Source: Conchiformibius sp.
GTDB lineage: Bacteria; Pseudomonadota; Gammaproteobacteria; Burkholderiales; Neisseriaceae
Assembly (NCBI GenBank): GCA_029984035.1
Contig: JASBYJ010000002.1
Span: forward strand, 186,001 to 250,000
DNA: 64,000 bases
Reading direction: 5' to 3'
Below, in pieces: positions 52,742 through 61,985 of the stretch. Below the pieces are notes generated by a model, which was not told the origin of the DNA, searched no databases, and saw nothing but the letters and a program-made list of their open reading frames with translations. The position numbers and the translations under genes are program-made. Position 1 is the stretch's first letter. Each line of letters opens with the position of its first letter.

Positions 52742-53578
52742 ATGACTCATTTCCTTATCCTGCAACACACTGATTTTTCATCATGCTGCCTGAAACATAC
52801 GGCACGTTTCGTTTCTTTGCCTGACAGGCCTTCAGGCAGCGTGATTCGCATTCCCTTTACATCGGGCGGTAAGCTGCCCGATGAAGTGATAGCGGAATGG
52901 GAAGCCCAGCAGATTGATTATGCGGTGTTGCCCGAACGCCGTTTTGACAGTTTCGGCTTGATAGTCAGTGATATGGACAGCACGCTGATTACGATTGAAT
53001 GTATTGACGAAATTGCCGCTGCCGCCGGTTTGAAAAAGCAGGTTGCCGAGATTACCGAACGCGCCATGCAGGGCGAATTAGACTTTTCCCAATCATTGAC
53101 GCAACGGGTTGCGTTGCTCAAAGGGCTGCCTGAAAAGGCATTGGAAGATGTGTATCGCAATACTTTGCAACTTTCTGACGGTGCGGAATATTTGGTGCGG
53201 CAGTGCCGGCAAAACGGTATCCGTTTTGTTTTGGTATCCGGAGGTTTTACCTTTTTCACCAAACGTTTGCAGCAGCGTTTGGGGTTGGATTTTACCTACG
53301 CCAATTGCTTGGAAACGGAAAACGGGGTGCTGACGGGCAGAGTGAAAGGGCGGATTATCGATGCCCAAGCCAAAGCCGAGATATTGGCAAAACACCGTGA
53401 AGATTTGGGTCTGCATGCCGGGCAGGTATTGGCGGTGGGCGACGGTGCAAATGATATTTCCATGCTTCAGGCTGCGGGTGTCGGCATCGCCTACCGTGCC
53501 AAACCGAAAACCCGTGAATATGCGGATGCCTGTATCCGTTATGGCGGTTTGGACAGATTGCGCGGTTGGTTTGTTTAA
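52742..53578 (+). CDS. serB: Phosphoserine phosphatase
   Basis: The enzyme removes phosphate from phosphoserine, the last step of serine synthesis. The 278-residue protein has the HAD nucleophile motif DMDSTLIT near residue 78, the SGGFTFF motif and the late GDGANDISML. The N-terminal part is shorter than in E. coli SerB (322 residues). Together with serC at 20-21 kb it covers two steps of the pathway. Confidence 0.95.
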   Translation: MTHFLILQHTDFSSCCLKHTARFVSLPDRPSGSVIRIPFTSGGKLPDEVIAEWEAQQIDYAVLPERRFDSFGLIVSDMDSTLITIECIDEIAAAAGLKKQVAEITERAMQGELDFSQSLTQRVALLKGLPEKALEDVYRNTLQLSDGAEYLVRQCRQNGIRFVLVSGGFTFFTKRLQQRLGLDFTYANCLETENGVLTGRVKGRIIDAQAKAEILAKHREDLGLHAGQVLAVGDGANDISMLQAAGVGIAYRAKPKTREYADACIRYGGLDRLRGWFV

Positions 53579-53610
53579 GTGGGATAAGCTGAATATTTGT
53601 ACCGAATGAT

Positions 53611-53645
53611 AATGCCGACAGTGTGAAGTTGTCGGCATTGGGGTT
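53611..53645 (+). terminator. serB terminator
   Basis: AATGCCGACA at 53611-53620 pairs perfectly with TGTCGGCATT at 53630-53639, followed by GGGGTTTTC. It lies about 35 bases past the serB stop. Confidence 0.7.
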
Positions 53646-53757
53646 TTCAGGCTGCCTGAAGAAATAGATTGGTTTTGTCTGGTTATTCTGGTTGGTAATC
53701 GGTTTCTTGATTAACGAATAGTCTTAAAATCCGAATCAAAACGCAGCCGGTTATCGG

Positions 53758-54711
53758 TTAGTTGAATTGACCGTAAGCCATAATGCGGTCAAAACGCCGT
53801 TCCATCAGGTCGGAGATGGGAATGGATTGCGTTTGCGCCAGTTGTGTTTCAATCACTTTTTTGATGGCTGCGGCTGTTGCGGCGTGGTCGCGGTGTGCGC
53901 CGCCCAACGGCTCTTCGATAACGGCATCAATCAAGCCGAGTTTGTGCAGCCTGTCGGCGGTAATGCCCAATGCTTGGGCGGCATCGGAGGCTTTTTCCGC
54001 GGTTTTCCATAGAATGGAGGCGCAGCCTTCGGGAGAAATAACGGAATAGGTGGCATATTGCAGCATATTCACATAGTCGCCAACCGCTACTGCCAGTGCG
54101 CCTCCCGAACCTCCTTCGCCGATAACGGTACAGATAACGGGAACGCGCAAGCGTGTCATTTCGTAAAGATTTTTGCCGATGGCTTCGGATTGGTTGCGTT
54201 CTTCCGCGCCGATACCGGGGTAGGCTCCGGGCGTGTCGATGAAAGTCAGTACGGGCAATTTGAATTTTTCTGCGGTTTGCATCAGGCGCAGGGCTTTGCG
54301 ATAGCCTTCTGGACGCGGCATACCGAAATTGCGCTGGATTTTGGCTTTGGTGTCGCGCCCTTTTTGGTGGCCGATAACGACAACGCTTTGTCCGTTGAAG
54401 CGTGCCAAGCCGCCGACTATGGCATGGTCGTCCGCATAATGGCGGTCGCCGTGCAACTCTTGGAAGTCGGTACACAGAGCTTCAATATAATCAAGGGTGT
54501 AGGGGCGTTGAGGGTGTCGCGAAACTTGGGATACTTGTGCGGGGGTGAGTTTGCTGAAAATGGATTTGGTCAGCTGATGGCTTTTTTTCTGCAGACGTTC
54601 GATTTCATCGGAGATGTCGACTGCTTTTTCAGTCTGCATGAAGCGTAGTTCTTCTATTTTGTTGGCTAATTCTGCGATAGGCTGTTCGAAGTCCAAAAAG
54701 ACGGGTTTCAT
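53758..54711 (-). CDS. accA: Acetyl-CoA carboxylase carboxyltransferase, alpha subunit
   Basis: AccA transfers carboxyl from biotin to acetyl-CoA together with AccD, the first step of fatty acid synthesis. The 317-residue protein starts FLDFEQPIAELANKIEELR and has the GHQKGRDTK motif, FIDTPGAYPGIGAEERNQSE and the late PEGCASILWK. The start at 54711 is selected by similarity to the usual KPVFLDFEQP start. No other acc gene is adjacent. Confidence 0.96.
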   Translation of the reverse strand: MKPVFLDFEQPIAELANKIEELRFMQTEKAVDISDEIERLQKKSHQLTKSIFSKLTPAQVSQVSRHPQRPYTLDYIEALCTDFQELHGDRHYADDHAIVGGLARFNGQSVVVIGHQKGRDTKAKIQRNFGMPRPEGYRKALRLMQTAEKFKLPVLTFIDTPGAYPGIGAEERNQSEAIGKNLYEMTRLRVPVICTVIGEGGSGGALAVAVGDYVNMLQYATYSVISPEGCASILWKTAEKASDAAQALGITADRLHKLGLIDAVIEEPLGGAHRDHAATAAAIKKVIETQLAQTQSIPISDLMERRFDRIMAYGQFN

Positions 54712-54912
54712 AATTCGTTCTCGCATCATATTGTTTTAAAACGGAAGTTAAGGGCGGCTTCGGCGTGAAAACGGATGCCGCATAATGAGCCGGCTATGCC
54801 GAAACGTGGCTATCATACGCGATAAGGCTGTTTTTTGCACGGCTTTCCTTAGCAAATCTTCGGATTGTGTTTACAATACTATTTTTCAGGCAGCCTGAAA
54901 GTGTGGAATTTT

Positions 54913-55722
54913 ATGATGGATAATGCGTCTCGGCCGATTGGCGTTTTTGATTCGGGAGTAGGGGGTTTGACGGTTGTTCGGGCGCTGATGGAACGGCTGC
55001 CGATGGAAAATATCGTTTATTTCGGCGATACCGCCCGTGTGCCCTATGGTGTGAAATCGCGGAATACGATTGAGCAGTTTACAACCCAGATAGTTGATTT
55101 TCTGCTGAAAAATGAAGTTAAAGCTTTGGTTGTCGCTTGTAATACCATTGCGGCGGTAGCAGGGTATAGGGTATGCAAAATGGCGGGTGCCATGCCGGTA
55201 ACGGATGTGATTGCTGCGGGTGCCCAGGCGGCTTTGAATACCACGCAGAACGGCAATATCGGCGTGATTGCAACCACTACTACGGTAAACAGCAATGCTT
55301 ATGCACGGGCTATTCACAGCAAAGCGCCCCAAGCAAGGGTTTTGTCGCAGGCAGCCCCTTTGTTGGTGCCTTTGGTGGAGGAGGGGTGGTTGGACCACGA
55401 GGTAACGCGTTTAACCGTGCGCGAATATCTGAAGCCTTTGTTGGCGGAACAGATTGATACTTTGGTATTGGGCTGTACGCATTACCCTTTGCTTAAGCCG
55501 TTGATTATGAGCGAGGCTCCCCGGCTGGCTTTGGTGGATTCTTCTACGACGACTGCCGATGCGGTGGCATTGGCTTTGGAGGAAAACGGTTTGTTGAACC
55601 GTAATAATACGGCTCCCGATTACCGTTTTTATGTTTCCGATATTCCCCTGCGTTTCCAAACGATAGGCGAGCGTTTTTTGGGACGCAGTTTGGAACAGAT
55701 TGAAATGATGGGTTTGGGATAG
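54913..55722 (+). CDS. murI: Glutamate racemase
   Basis: This enzyme makes D-glutamate for peptidoglycan. The 269-residue protein has IGVFDSGVGGLTV at the start and the two catalytic cysteines in ACNTIA and GCTHYPLL. The start is at 54913 or 54916 (two adjacent ATGs). An uptake palindrome lies immediately upstream at 54898-54909, close enough to overlap the leader. Confidence 0.96.
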   Translation: MMDNASRPIGVFDSGVGGLTVVRALMERLPMENIVYFGDTARVPYGVKSRNTIEQFTTQIVDFLLKNEVKALVVACNTIAAVAGYRVCKMAGAMPVTDVIAAGAQAALNTTQNGNIGVIATTTTVNSNAYARAIHSKAPQARVLSQAAPLLVPLVEEGWLDHEVTRLTVREYLKPLLAEQIDTLVLGCTHYPLLKPLIMSEAPRLALVDSSTTTADAVALALEENGLLNRNNTAPDYRFYVSDIPLRFQTIGERFLGRSLEQIEMMGLG

Positions 55723-55752
55723 GCTGCCTGAAAATTGAAATGAAGGAAATCT

Positions 55753-56508
55753 ATGGAATTGACTTTATGGCATTATATTGCCATTTCCATATTGGCTGTT
55801 GTCGCGGGAGTGATTAACATTACCGCGGGCGGCGGCTCGAATCTGATTTTGCCGGTGTTGATGATGTTCGGTATTCCCCCCGATATTGCCAACGGCAGTA
55901 ACCGTGTCGGTGTGTTTTTGCAAACGCTGACCGGTATGCGCGGTTTTGCCAAGGCGGGCAAAATTCCGCCGCGAAGCCAATGGCGGCAAGTGGTGGTACC
56001 CACTTTGTTGGGCGGTATTGTCGGCGCATGTTTGGCATCGGTTTTGCCCAATTGGTTGTTGAAACCTTTGCTGTTGCTGAGTATGTTGGCCGTTGCGGCT
56101 TTGGTGTTGTTTAAGCCTTCTTTGTTCGATGTCGAGCCGGGCAAAGAGCCTAAGAAAGTGGGTAAGTTGGCTTGGGCTACGTTGTTTGCGGTGGGTATAT
56201 ACGGCGGTTTTGTTCAGGCGGGCGTGGGGTTGTTGATGCTGCCTGTATTTGCTGCCATGCTGGGCTATGATTTGGTACGCGGGAATGCGCTGAAACTTTT
56301 GTGCACGTTCGGATTTACGACTGCGGCCGTAGTGATTTTCCTGTTGGGCGGACAAATCTGGTGGGGTGTCGGCATTGCGATTGCTGTCGGCAATATGATT
56401 GGTGCGGTGATTGGTGTGAAGCTGGCATTGAAGCTGCCTGTGTCGGTGATGCGCTGGTTGATTTTTGTGATGACTTTATGTGCCGTAACGCTGGCATTGT
56501 TGAAATAG
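55753..56508 (+). CDS. TSUP-family (TauE/SafE) membrane transporter
   Basis: The 251-residue protein is strongly hydrophobic with about eight membrane segments. It begins with a TauE/SafE-like region (VAGVINITAGGGSNLILPVLM) and repeats the pattern later as YGGFVQAGVGLLMLP. These proteins move sulfite, sulfonates or other anions, and the substrate here is unknown. A good ribosome binding site (GAAGGAAAT) precedes the start. creA follows after eight bases. Confidence 0.88.
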   Translation: MELTLWHYIAISILAVVAGVINITAGGGSNLILPVLMMFGIPPDIANGSNRVGVFLQTLTGMRGFAKAGKIPPRSQWRQVVVPTLLGGIVGACLASVLPNWLLKPLLLLSMLAVAALVLFKPSLFDVEPGKEPKKVGKLAWATLFAVGIYGGFVQAGVGLLMLPVFAAMLGYDLVRGNALKLLCTFGFTTAAVVIFLLGGQIWWGVGIAIAVGNMIGAVIGVKLALKLPVSVMRWLIFVMTLCAVTLALLK

Positions 56509-56516
56509 GTAACGAT

Positions 56517-57044
56517 ATGAAAAGAATGATTGTTTTGGCGGGTGTTTTGCTTTTGGCCGCCTGCGGTAATGAAACCGATAAAATCGGCGAGGCAAGTACC
56601 GTGTTCAATATGCTGGGAAAAAACGACCGCATTGAAATCGAAGCGTTTGAAGACCCTGATATCAAAGGCCTGTCGTGTTATTTGTCTTATGCCAAAAAGG
56701 GCGGTTTGAAAGAGACCGTGAATTTGGAAGAAGATGCCAGCGATGCATCGGTGTCGTGCGTACAAACGGCACCGGCGGTGGAATACAATGAACGTGCGGT
56801 CAGCAAACCGCGCCGCGTGTTTAAGCACAGTGCGAGCATGGTGTTTAAAAGCCGTCAGATTATGCGTTACTACGATGCCAAGCGAAAAGCGTTTGCTTAT
56901 ATGGTGTATAGCGACAAGATTATTCAGGGCTCTCCGAAAAATTCGCTCAGCGTATTTTCCTGTTATGGTGCGCCGCATGCGCCTATGCCAGCCAGTTTGA
57001 ACGGCCGGCAGGTGTTTGGCGGCTGTATTGTGGAAACTAATTAG
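56517..57044 (+). CDS. creA: CreA-family lipoprotein
   Basis: The 175-residue protein has a lipoprotein signal (LLLAACGNE) and the CreA core with STVFNMLGKNDRIEIEAFEDP and CYLSYAKKGG. The function of CreA is unknown. The start at 56517 follows AATAGGTAACGAT. It lies eight bases after the TSUP gene and is probably cotranscribed with it. The hairpin at 57105-57128 follows. Confidence 0.85.
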   Translation: MKRMIVLAGVLLLAACGNETDKIGEASTVFNMLGKNDRIEIEAFEDPDIKGLSCYLSYAKKGGLKETVNLEEDASDASVSCVQTAPAVEYNERAVSKPRRVFKHSASMVFKSRQIMRYYDAKRKAFAYMVYSDKIIQGSPKNSLSVFSCYGAPHAPMPASLNGRQVFGGCIVETN

Positions 57045-57104
57045 AAAATCACGGAGTGTTGTGTGTCTAATTGGCGCATAGTGCTTTGAGTGGAATGTAT
57101 TAAT

Positions 57105-57128
57105 AGGGCTTTTCTTTGGGAAAGCCCT
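57105..57128. terminator. Weak hairpin after creA
   Basis: AGGGCTTT pairs with AAAGCCCT around a short loop. It lies about 60 bases past the creA stop and lacks a T run on the plus strand, so the terminator call is tentative. Confidence 0.4.
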
Positions 57129-57192
57129 GTGTGTTGTCTGTAGATGTATTTTTCAGGCAGCCTGATTGTTCAAACCAAGATATAAACACATT

Positions 57193-59460
57193 ATGGATAT
57201 TATTCGGATTATTGCGGATGAATTGAATGCAGCCGCCGTTCAGATTCAGGCGGCGGTTGATTTGTTGGATGACGGTGCGACCGTGCCGTTTGTGGCACGT
57301 TACCGCAAAGAGGTAACAGGCGGATTGGATGATACGCAATTGCGTATTTTGGCCGAGCGTTTGCAGTATTTGCGTGAATTGCAGGAGCGTAAGGCGGTTA
57401 TTCTGAAAAGTATCGGCGAGCAGGGAAAGATGACTGAAAAACTTCAGGCAGCCATTGAAGAGTGCGGCAATAAAACCCTGTTGGAGGATTTGTATCTGCC
57501 CTACAAACCGAAACGGCGCACTAAAGCGCAAATTGCCAGAGAAAACGGGTTGCAGCCTCTGGCGGAGCTGCTTTTGAGCGAACAGGACAGGCTGCCTGAA
57601 AACGAAGCTCAGGCTTATTTGAACGAGCAGGTGCCTGACGTGAAAGCCGCTTTGGAAGGAGCGAGAGCGATTTTATTGGAACAGTTTGCCGAAGATGCCC
57701 AATTGACGGGGATGTTGCGCGACAAACTGTGGCGTGAAGCCGAATTGCATGCGCAGGCAGTGGAAGGCAAGGAAACCGAGGGGGAAAAATTCAAAGACTA
57801 TTTTCATTATCAAGAAGCAGTATGCAAGATGCCCGGACACCGTGTTTTGGCCGTATTGCGCGGTAGAAACGAAGGGGTATTGCAATTGTCTTTGAAATAC
57901 CGTCCTGATGATGTACCTGTTACCGAACCCAGCGAGTATGAACAACTCATTGCCAGACATTTCAAGATTGACGGTAATCATAAATGGTTGTCCGACACCG
58001 TGCGTTTGGCGTGGCGTGCAAAAATTTTCCTATCGTTAGAATTGGAAGCGTTCAACCGTTTGAAAGAGAATGCCGATGCGGATGCCATTAATGTATTTGC
58101 ACATAATTTGAAGGACTTGCTTTTGGCAGCACCCGCAGGACGTTTGCCGGTTTTGGGGCTCGACCCGGGCTACCGCACGGGCATTAAAACGGCTGTCGTG
58201 AGCGATACGGGGAAGCTTTTGGATACGGCAGTCGTTTATCTGCATCATGAAGCAGAAGCGTTGGAAAAACTGGCAGCTTTGGTCAAACGCCATCATGTCA
58301 AATTGATTGCCATCGGCAACGGTACCGCCAGCCGTGAAACCGACAAATTGGCGGCGCAGTTGCTCAAAAGGCTGCCTGAAGCGGGTTTGCATAAAATCGT
58401 GGTATCCGAAGCGGGAGCATCGGTATATTCCGCTTCGGAACAGGCGGCCAAAGAATTTCCCGATTTGGACGTTTCCTTGCGCGGCGCGGTGTCTATTGCA
58501 CGCCGTCTGCAGGATCCGTTGGCGGAGCTGGTTAAAATCGACCCTAAATCCATCGGTGTGGGGCAATACCAGCATGATGTGAATCAAAGCCGTTTGGCTA
58601 AATCTTTGGATGCGGTGGTGGAAGACTGCGTGAATGCCGTGGGCGTGGATGTAAACACCGCTTCCGCTCCGCTTTTGGCACGTATTTCCGGTTTGAATCA
58701 GACATTGGCGCATAATATTGTGGCGTATCGTGATGAAAACGGTGCATTTGATAACCGCCGTAAGTTGTTGAAAGTGCCGCGTTTGGGAGAGAAAGCCTTT
58801 GAGCAGGCGGCAGGTTTCCTGCGGATTAACGGCGGCAAAGAGCCTTTGGATGCATCGTCAGTTCATCCTGAAGCCTATTCCGTTGTGGCGAAAATGTTGG
58901 ATGATTTGCAGATTAAAGCATCTGATTTAATTGGTAATACGTCAAAAATTTCTTTAATCAAACCGTCCGACTACATCACCGAGCAATTCGGTTTGCCGAC
59001 TATTTTGGACATTTTATCTGAATTGGAAAAACCCGGTCGAGACCCGCGCGGCGAGTTCCATACTGCTTCTTTTGCCGAAGGAGTTAATGAAATCAGTGAT
59101 TTGCAGGCGGGTATGATATTGGAAGGGGTGGTGTCCAATGTGGCGAATTTCGGTGCATTTGTCGATATCGGCGTGCATCAGGACGGGTTGGTACACATCT
59201 CTGCTTTAAGTAACCGGTTTGTCCGCGATCCGCGCGAAGTGGTTAAAGCAGGTGATGTGGTGAAAGTGAAAGTGTTGGAAGTGGATTTGCCGCGTAAACG
59301 GATTGCTTTGACGATGCGTTTAGATGATGATTCTGAAAAACAAACTTTCAGGCAACCTGAAAACAAATATCCGGCACGTGAAACAAAATCGCAGCCGGCT
59401 AGACAGAAAACGGTTAATTCAGCAATGGTGGATGCTTTTGCCAAATTAAAAACCAATTGA
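57193..59460 (+). CDS. tex: Tex-family RNA-binding transcription accessory protein
   Basis: The 755-residue protein has the Tex layout: an N-terminal helical region, an RNase H-like YqgF domain (VLGLDPGYRTGIKTAVV), helix-hairpin-helix motifs (NTASAPLLARISGL) and a C-terminal S1 domain (GMILEGVVSNVANFGAFVDIG). Tex binds RNA and affects transcription and stress or virulence traits in several pathogens. The start at 57193 begins family similarity. Two uptake words inside it read RLPEN and RLPEA in frame, at 57589 and 58369. Confidence 0.94.
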   Translation: MDIIRIIADELNAAAVQIQAAVDLLDDGATVPFVARYRKEVTGGLDDTQLRILAERLQYLRELQERKAVILKSIGEQGKMTEKLQAAIEECGNKTLLEDLYLPYKPKRRTKAQIARENGLQPLAELLLSEQDRLPENEAQAYLNEQVPDVKAALEGARAILLEQFAEDAQLTGMLRDKLWREAELHAQAVEGKETEGEKFKDYFHYQEAVCKMPGHRVLAVLRGRNEGVLQLSLKYRPDDVPVTEPSEYEQLIARHFKIDGNHKWLSDTVRLAWRAKIFLSLELEAFNRLKENADADAINVFAHNLKDLLLAAPAGRLPVLGLDPGYRTGIKTAVVSDTGKLLDTAVVYLHHEAEALEKLAALVKRHHVKLIAIGNGTASRETDKLAAQLLKRLPEAGLHKIVVSEAGASVYSASEQAAKEFPDLDVSLRGAVSIARRLQDPLAELVKIDPKSIGVGQYQHDVNQSRLAKSLDAVVEDCVNAVGVDVNTASAPLLARISGLNQTLAHNIVAYRDENGAFDNRRKLLKVPRLGEKAFEQAAGFLRINGGKEPLDASSVHPEAYSVVAKMLDDLQIKASDLIGNTSKISLIKPSDYITEQFGLPTILDILSELEKPGRDPRGEFHTASFAEGVNEISDLQAGMILEGVVSNVANFGAFVDIGVHQDGLVHISALSNRFVRDPREVVKAGDVVKVKVLEVDLPRKRIALTMRLDDDSEKQTFRQPENKYPARETKSQPARQKTVNSAMVDAFAKLKTN

Positions 59461-59466
59461 AAATCA

Positions 59467-59495
59467 AAGCATGCAGGTGAGGCTTGCATGCTTTT
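59467..59495 (+). terminator. tex terminator
   Basis: AAGCATGCA pairs perfectly with TGCATGCTT around a nine-base loop, followed by TTCTGG. It begins seven bases after the tex stop. Confidence 0.75.
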
Positions 59496-59663
59496 CTGGT
59501 ATTCGGCCCGACAACTTTGAAAAGCTGAAATGATATATTTGCAAGATAGGAGTAGATTACTGTGTTTCGATAAGCCTGTTATTTTGCTTGATAAAATAAA
59601 GGTTTTAGGCAGCCTGAAAGATGAATTTGATAGACGGGTGTGGTTTTTATTTGTTTTTAGCTG

Positions 59664-59804
59664 TGTTGTAAGATTTGATTGATATTACTGATAAACAGAT
59701 TGTGTAAAAACATTTTCTTTTAATGAGAATTTACAATAAAACTTTGAAAAATATGTATTTTATTAAACTATGTTGCGGTGTCAATCTTTTTTGAAACCGG
59801 AGCC
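59664..59804. repeat. 141-base dispersed repeat, copy 2
   Basis: This stretch has exactly the same length as the copy at 44788-44928 and about 87 percent identity by eye, with no gaps. Both begin TGTTGTAAG and end GAGCC. It lies 200 bases past the tex stop and before a bidirectional hairpin. Gap-free divergence over the whole length suggests the copies moved as units or are maintained for function. Confidence 0.85.
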
Positions 59805-59824
59805 TTATTTTTCGATTTGAGAAG

Positions 59825-59862
59825 GTAAAAATGCTTTCAGGATAATCTGAAAGCATTTTTAC
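59825..59862. terminator. Long hairpin terminator of the cobW-type gene
   Basis: GTAAAAATGCTTTCAG at 59825-59840 pairs perfectly with its complement at 59847-59862 around a six-base loop. It stands about 30 bases past the minus-strand stop at 59892. The stem arms supply A and T runs on both sides. Confidence 0.75.
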
Positions 59863-59891
59863 ATAATGTGGTTCAGGTATTCAGAAATTAA

Positions 59892-60815
59892 CTATTCTAT
59901 TGCCTTGAGCAATTCCGATTCAATACGCTGCACATCAAAAGCTTCTGCAATTATCTCAAAGCGGCTGTCTCTGCGCCATGAAGTTTGGGTGGCTCCCCAT
60001 TGCCCGTCCGTCCAGTTTAACCATACCCATGAATCCATAACGCGAAAAATGCCTTTGGCTCTTACTAAACCTTGTGCCAGAGTAGGCAGGGCATTAAAAA
60101 AAGCCGTTAATTTTTCCGCATCGAAATTGTTTTCCACGGCAAAAGTAAAACCTTGGGATTGGTATTGACGTGTGTTTTCAGGCAGCACTTTTATTCTGTA
60201 TCGTGCTTTTTCAGTGGTTGGCAAATCCAGCCAGGCAATATCGGCTCGGCCTTGCGAGATGCTGGCGATTAACGTTTTAGGAGGAAAGAGTTTTTCGGCT
60301 TCTTGCTGAAATAATGCCAAAGTATCAGGTGTGCATAAATCTGTTTTGCTCGCCAATAAAATATCACAAACTTGGATTTGGTCTCGATAGAGGGGATTGG
60401 TGAAAAAATCTGATGAGGTGAATTGCCGTGGGTCGACTACAGTAAATACGGTTGAGATGCTTAACAGACCTTGTTGCGCAAAATTTTCCAATTCATCAAT
60501 GATACCCGCAGCATGAGCTAACCCGCTGGCTTCGATTAATATTCTGTCGGCATGGTATTGAGACATCATTTTGGGGATGGTTTCACTCATTTGTCCGCCG
60601 GCAGTACAGCATAAACAGCCGCCGGAGATTTCGCTGACAGGAATACCGTTATCACTGAGTACTGCGCCATCAATACCGATTTCGCCGAATTCATTTACTA
60701 TCAACAGCCATTTTTCATGAACAGGTTTGTTGGCAATCAAGTGGCGGAGAAGAGTGGTTTTTCCGGTTCCTAAGAAACCTGAAAATAAGTGGACTTTGGT
60801 TGGGTTTGATGGCAT
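59892..60815 (-). CDS. CobW-family GTP-binding metal chaperone
   Basis: The 307-residue protein has Walker A in GFLGTGKTTLLRHL, the cysteine motif GCLCC in ISGGCLCCTAGG, the G4 motif SKTDLC and a C-terminal CobW domain. COG0523 proteins load metals such as zinc into client proteins. The start at 60815 (MPSNPTKVHL) is chosen because similarity begins there. The upstream alternative is a TTG without a ribosome binding site. No metal regulator site was recognised beside it. Confidence 0.88.
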   Translation of the reverse strand: MPSNPTKVHLFSGFLGTGKTTLLRHLIANKPVHEKWLLIVNEFGEIGIDGAVLSDNGIPVSEISGGCLCCTAGGQMSETIPKMMSQYHADRILIEASGLAHAAGIIDELENFAQQGLLSISTVFTVVDPRQFTSSDFFTNPLYRDQIQVCDILLASKTDLCTPDTLALFQQEAEKLFPPKTLIASISQGRADIAWLDLPTTEKARYRIKVLPENTRQYQSQGFTFAVENNFDAEKLTAFFNALPTLAQGLVRAKGIFRVMDSWVWLNWTDGQWGATQTSWRRDSRFEIIAEAFDVQRIESELLKAIE

Positions 60816-60941
60816 TTTTATCAAGAAAAACAAGGGAGATAAAAAATACCGCTATGAATTCTAATTCTACCCTTGTGATAAATGTGGCGATTTAGTGCTT
60901 CATAGCGGGAATTGAAAAGTACGAAAAATTTTTCAGGCAGC

Positions 60942-61307
60942 TTATTTGGTAATATCCATAATGCTACGGGACGCACGGCGTGCATCGAGTAGAATAAGCC
61001 CCAATTTGGCACTTTCTTTTGCGGTGAGACATAACACATTATTGCCGCCTGCCTGAATCAACAGAGTATAACCAAATTTACCTTTTACAATCACTTGCTC
61101 AAGTTCGCCGCAAGCCAATTCGTTGGTGGTGCGGTTACCTAAAGCGAGCAATGCGGCAGACATGGCACCGACCCTGTCGGGGTCAACATTATCAGGCAGC
61201 AAATGTGCAATAGGCAGACCGTCCGTAGAAATAACAGCCGATGAGGTGATGTCTACGGAAGAGCTGTTTAAGTCGCTTAGCACGGAAGTCAAAAGTTGCT
61301 CATGCAT
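60942..61307 (-). CDS. Roadblock/LC7-domain protein (MglB-like)
   Basis: The 121-residue protein is a roadblock/LC7 domain throughout: TSSAVISTDGLPIAHLLP near residue 20, MSAALLALGNRTTNELACG in the middle and VLCLTAKESAKLGLILLDAR near the end. Roadblock proteins act as GTPase-activating or scaffold partners of Ras-like GTPases, as MglB does for MglA. It follows a Ras-like GTPase and a likely second roadblock-like gene on the same strand. The AAGGGG ribosome binding site is about ten bases from the ATG. Confidence 0.88.
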   Translation of the reverse strand: MHEQLLTSVLSDLNSSSVDITSSAVISTDGLPIAHLLPDNVDPDRVGAMSAALLALGNRTTNELACGELEQVIVKGKFGYTLLIQAGGNNVLCLTAKESAKLGLILLDARRASRSIMDITK

Positions 61308-61326
61308 TTTCTATTATCCCCTTCAA

Positions 61327-61983
61327 TTAAAAACCATTAAAACCATTCACGGTATCGGCAGTTTGATATAGTGCGCGAACCAGAGAAACGAAATAATCTT
61401 TATGTAGCTGCGGCATACCGCCTGTTACCAAAATATATTTGAAATCATTGATATAAATTGGGAAGAATGTTAATTCGCTTTGTCCCGTAGGGTCGCATAA
61501 CCCCCAGGCATTTTGGTAAATATTCAAATTGTTTTTAATCAATAAGGCATGCCGTTCAGACAAGCGGATTGCTTCGCTTGCCAAGATGGCTACTTCTTCA
61601 GCGGCTTCGTGATTAAACCCCGAATTGGCAAAATAAAAACCGTCTTGGTCAATCAGCAGAGCTTTTTGGCTGTCGGACATATGGGGAAGCAGATTGGTTA
61701 AGGTATCACTGTTGATTTCAGGAACTTCAACCGGATTTTCTTCACCATATAAAAATTCCAGACGTTGCAGACGGTAGAGCAGATTGAGTGCGGAATCTAA
61801 ATCATCGGTTTCGGCCCATCCCAAGAGCCTTTCGGGGGTGATGACATCGCTTTTTCCTGCTTTTAATACATTCGACAACAACGTGCGGCTGGCGCTGCCT
61901 GCTTTGTTGGCTACAGCATAGAATGCGCCCGCTGCCGTAATGTGCGGATAAAGGTTGGTTTGTAAAGACAGTGTAGTTTCCAT
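61327..61983 (-). CDS. Unknown protein with probable roadblock-like C-terminal half
   Basis: The 218-residue protein is not a family I can name. Its C-terminal half contains ALLIDQDGFYFANSGF followed by AAEEVAILASEAIRLSE, a pattern resembling the roadblock strand-helix core. The N-terminal half, with ITPERLLGWAETDDLDSA and LNLLYRLQRLEFLYG, could be a winged-helix segment. The ATG at 61983 has AGAGG at good spacing. It begins two bases past the GTPase stop. Roles as GTPase partner or adapter are inferred. Confidence 0.6.
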   Translation of the reverse strand: METTLSLQTNLYPHITAAGAFYAVANKAGSASRTLLSNVLKAGKSDVITPERLLGWAETDDLDSALNLLYRLQRLEFLYGEENPVEVPEINSDTLTNLLPHMSDSQKALLIDQDGFYFANSGFNHEAAEEVAILASEAIRLSERHALLIKNNLNIYQNAWGLCDPTGQSELTFFPIYINDFKYILVTGGMPQLHKDYFVSLVRALYQTADTVNGFNGF

Positions 61984-61985
61984 GT

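Larger units (their letters stand above)
59496..59891. other. Spacer between tex and the cobW-type gene
   Basis: These 396 bases hold an uptake word at 59607-59618, the second copy of the 141-base repeat at 59664-59804 and a hairpin at 59825-59862. No protein-coding gene is seen. Confidence 0.6.
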
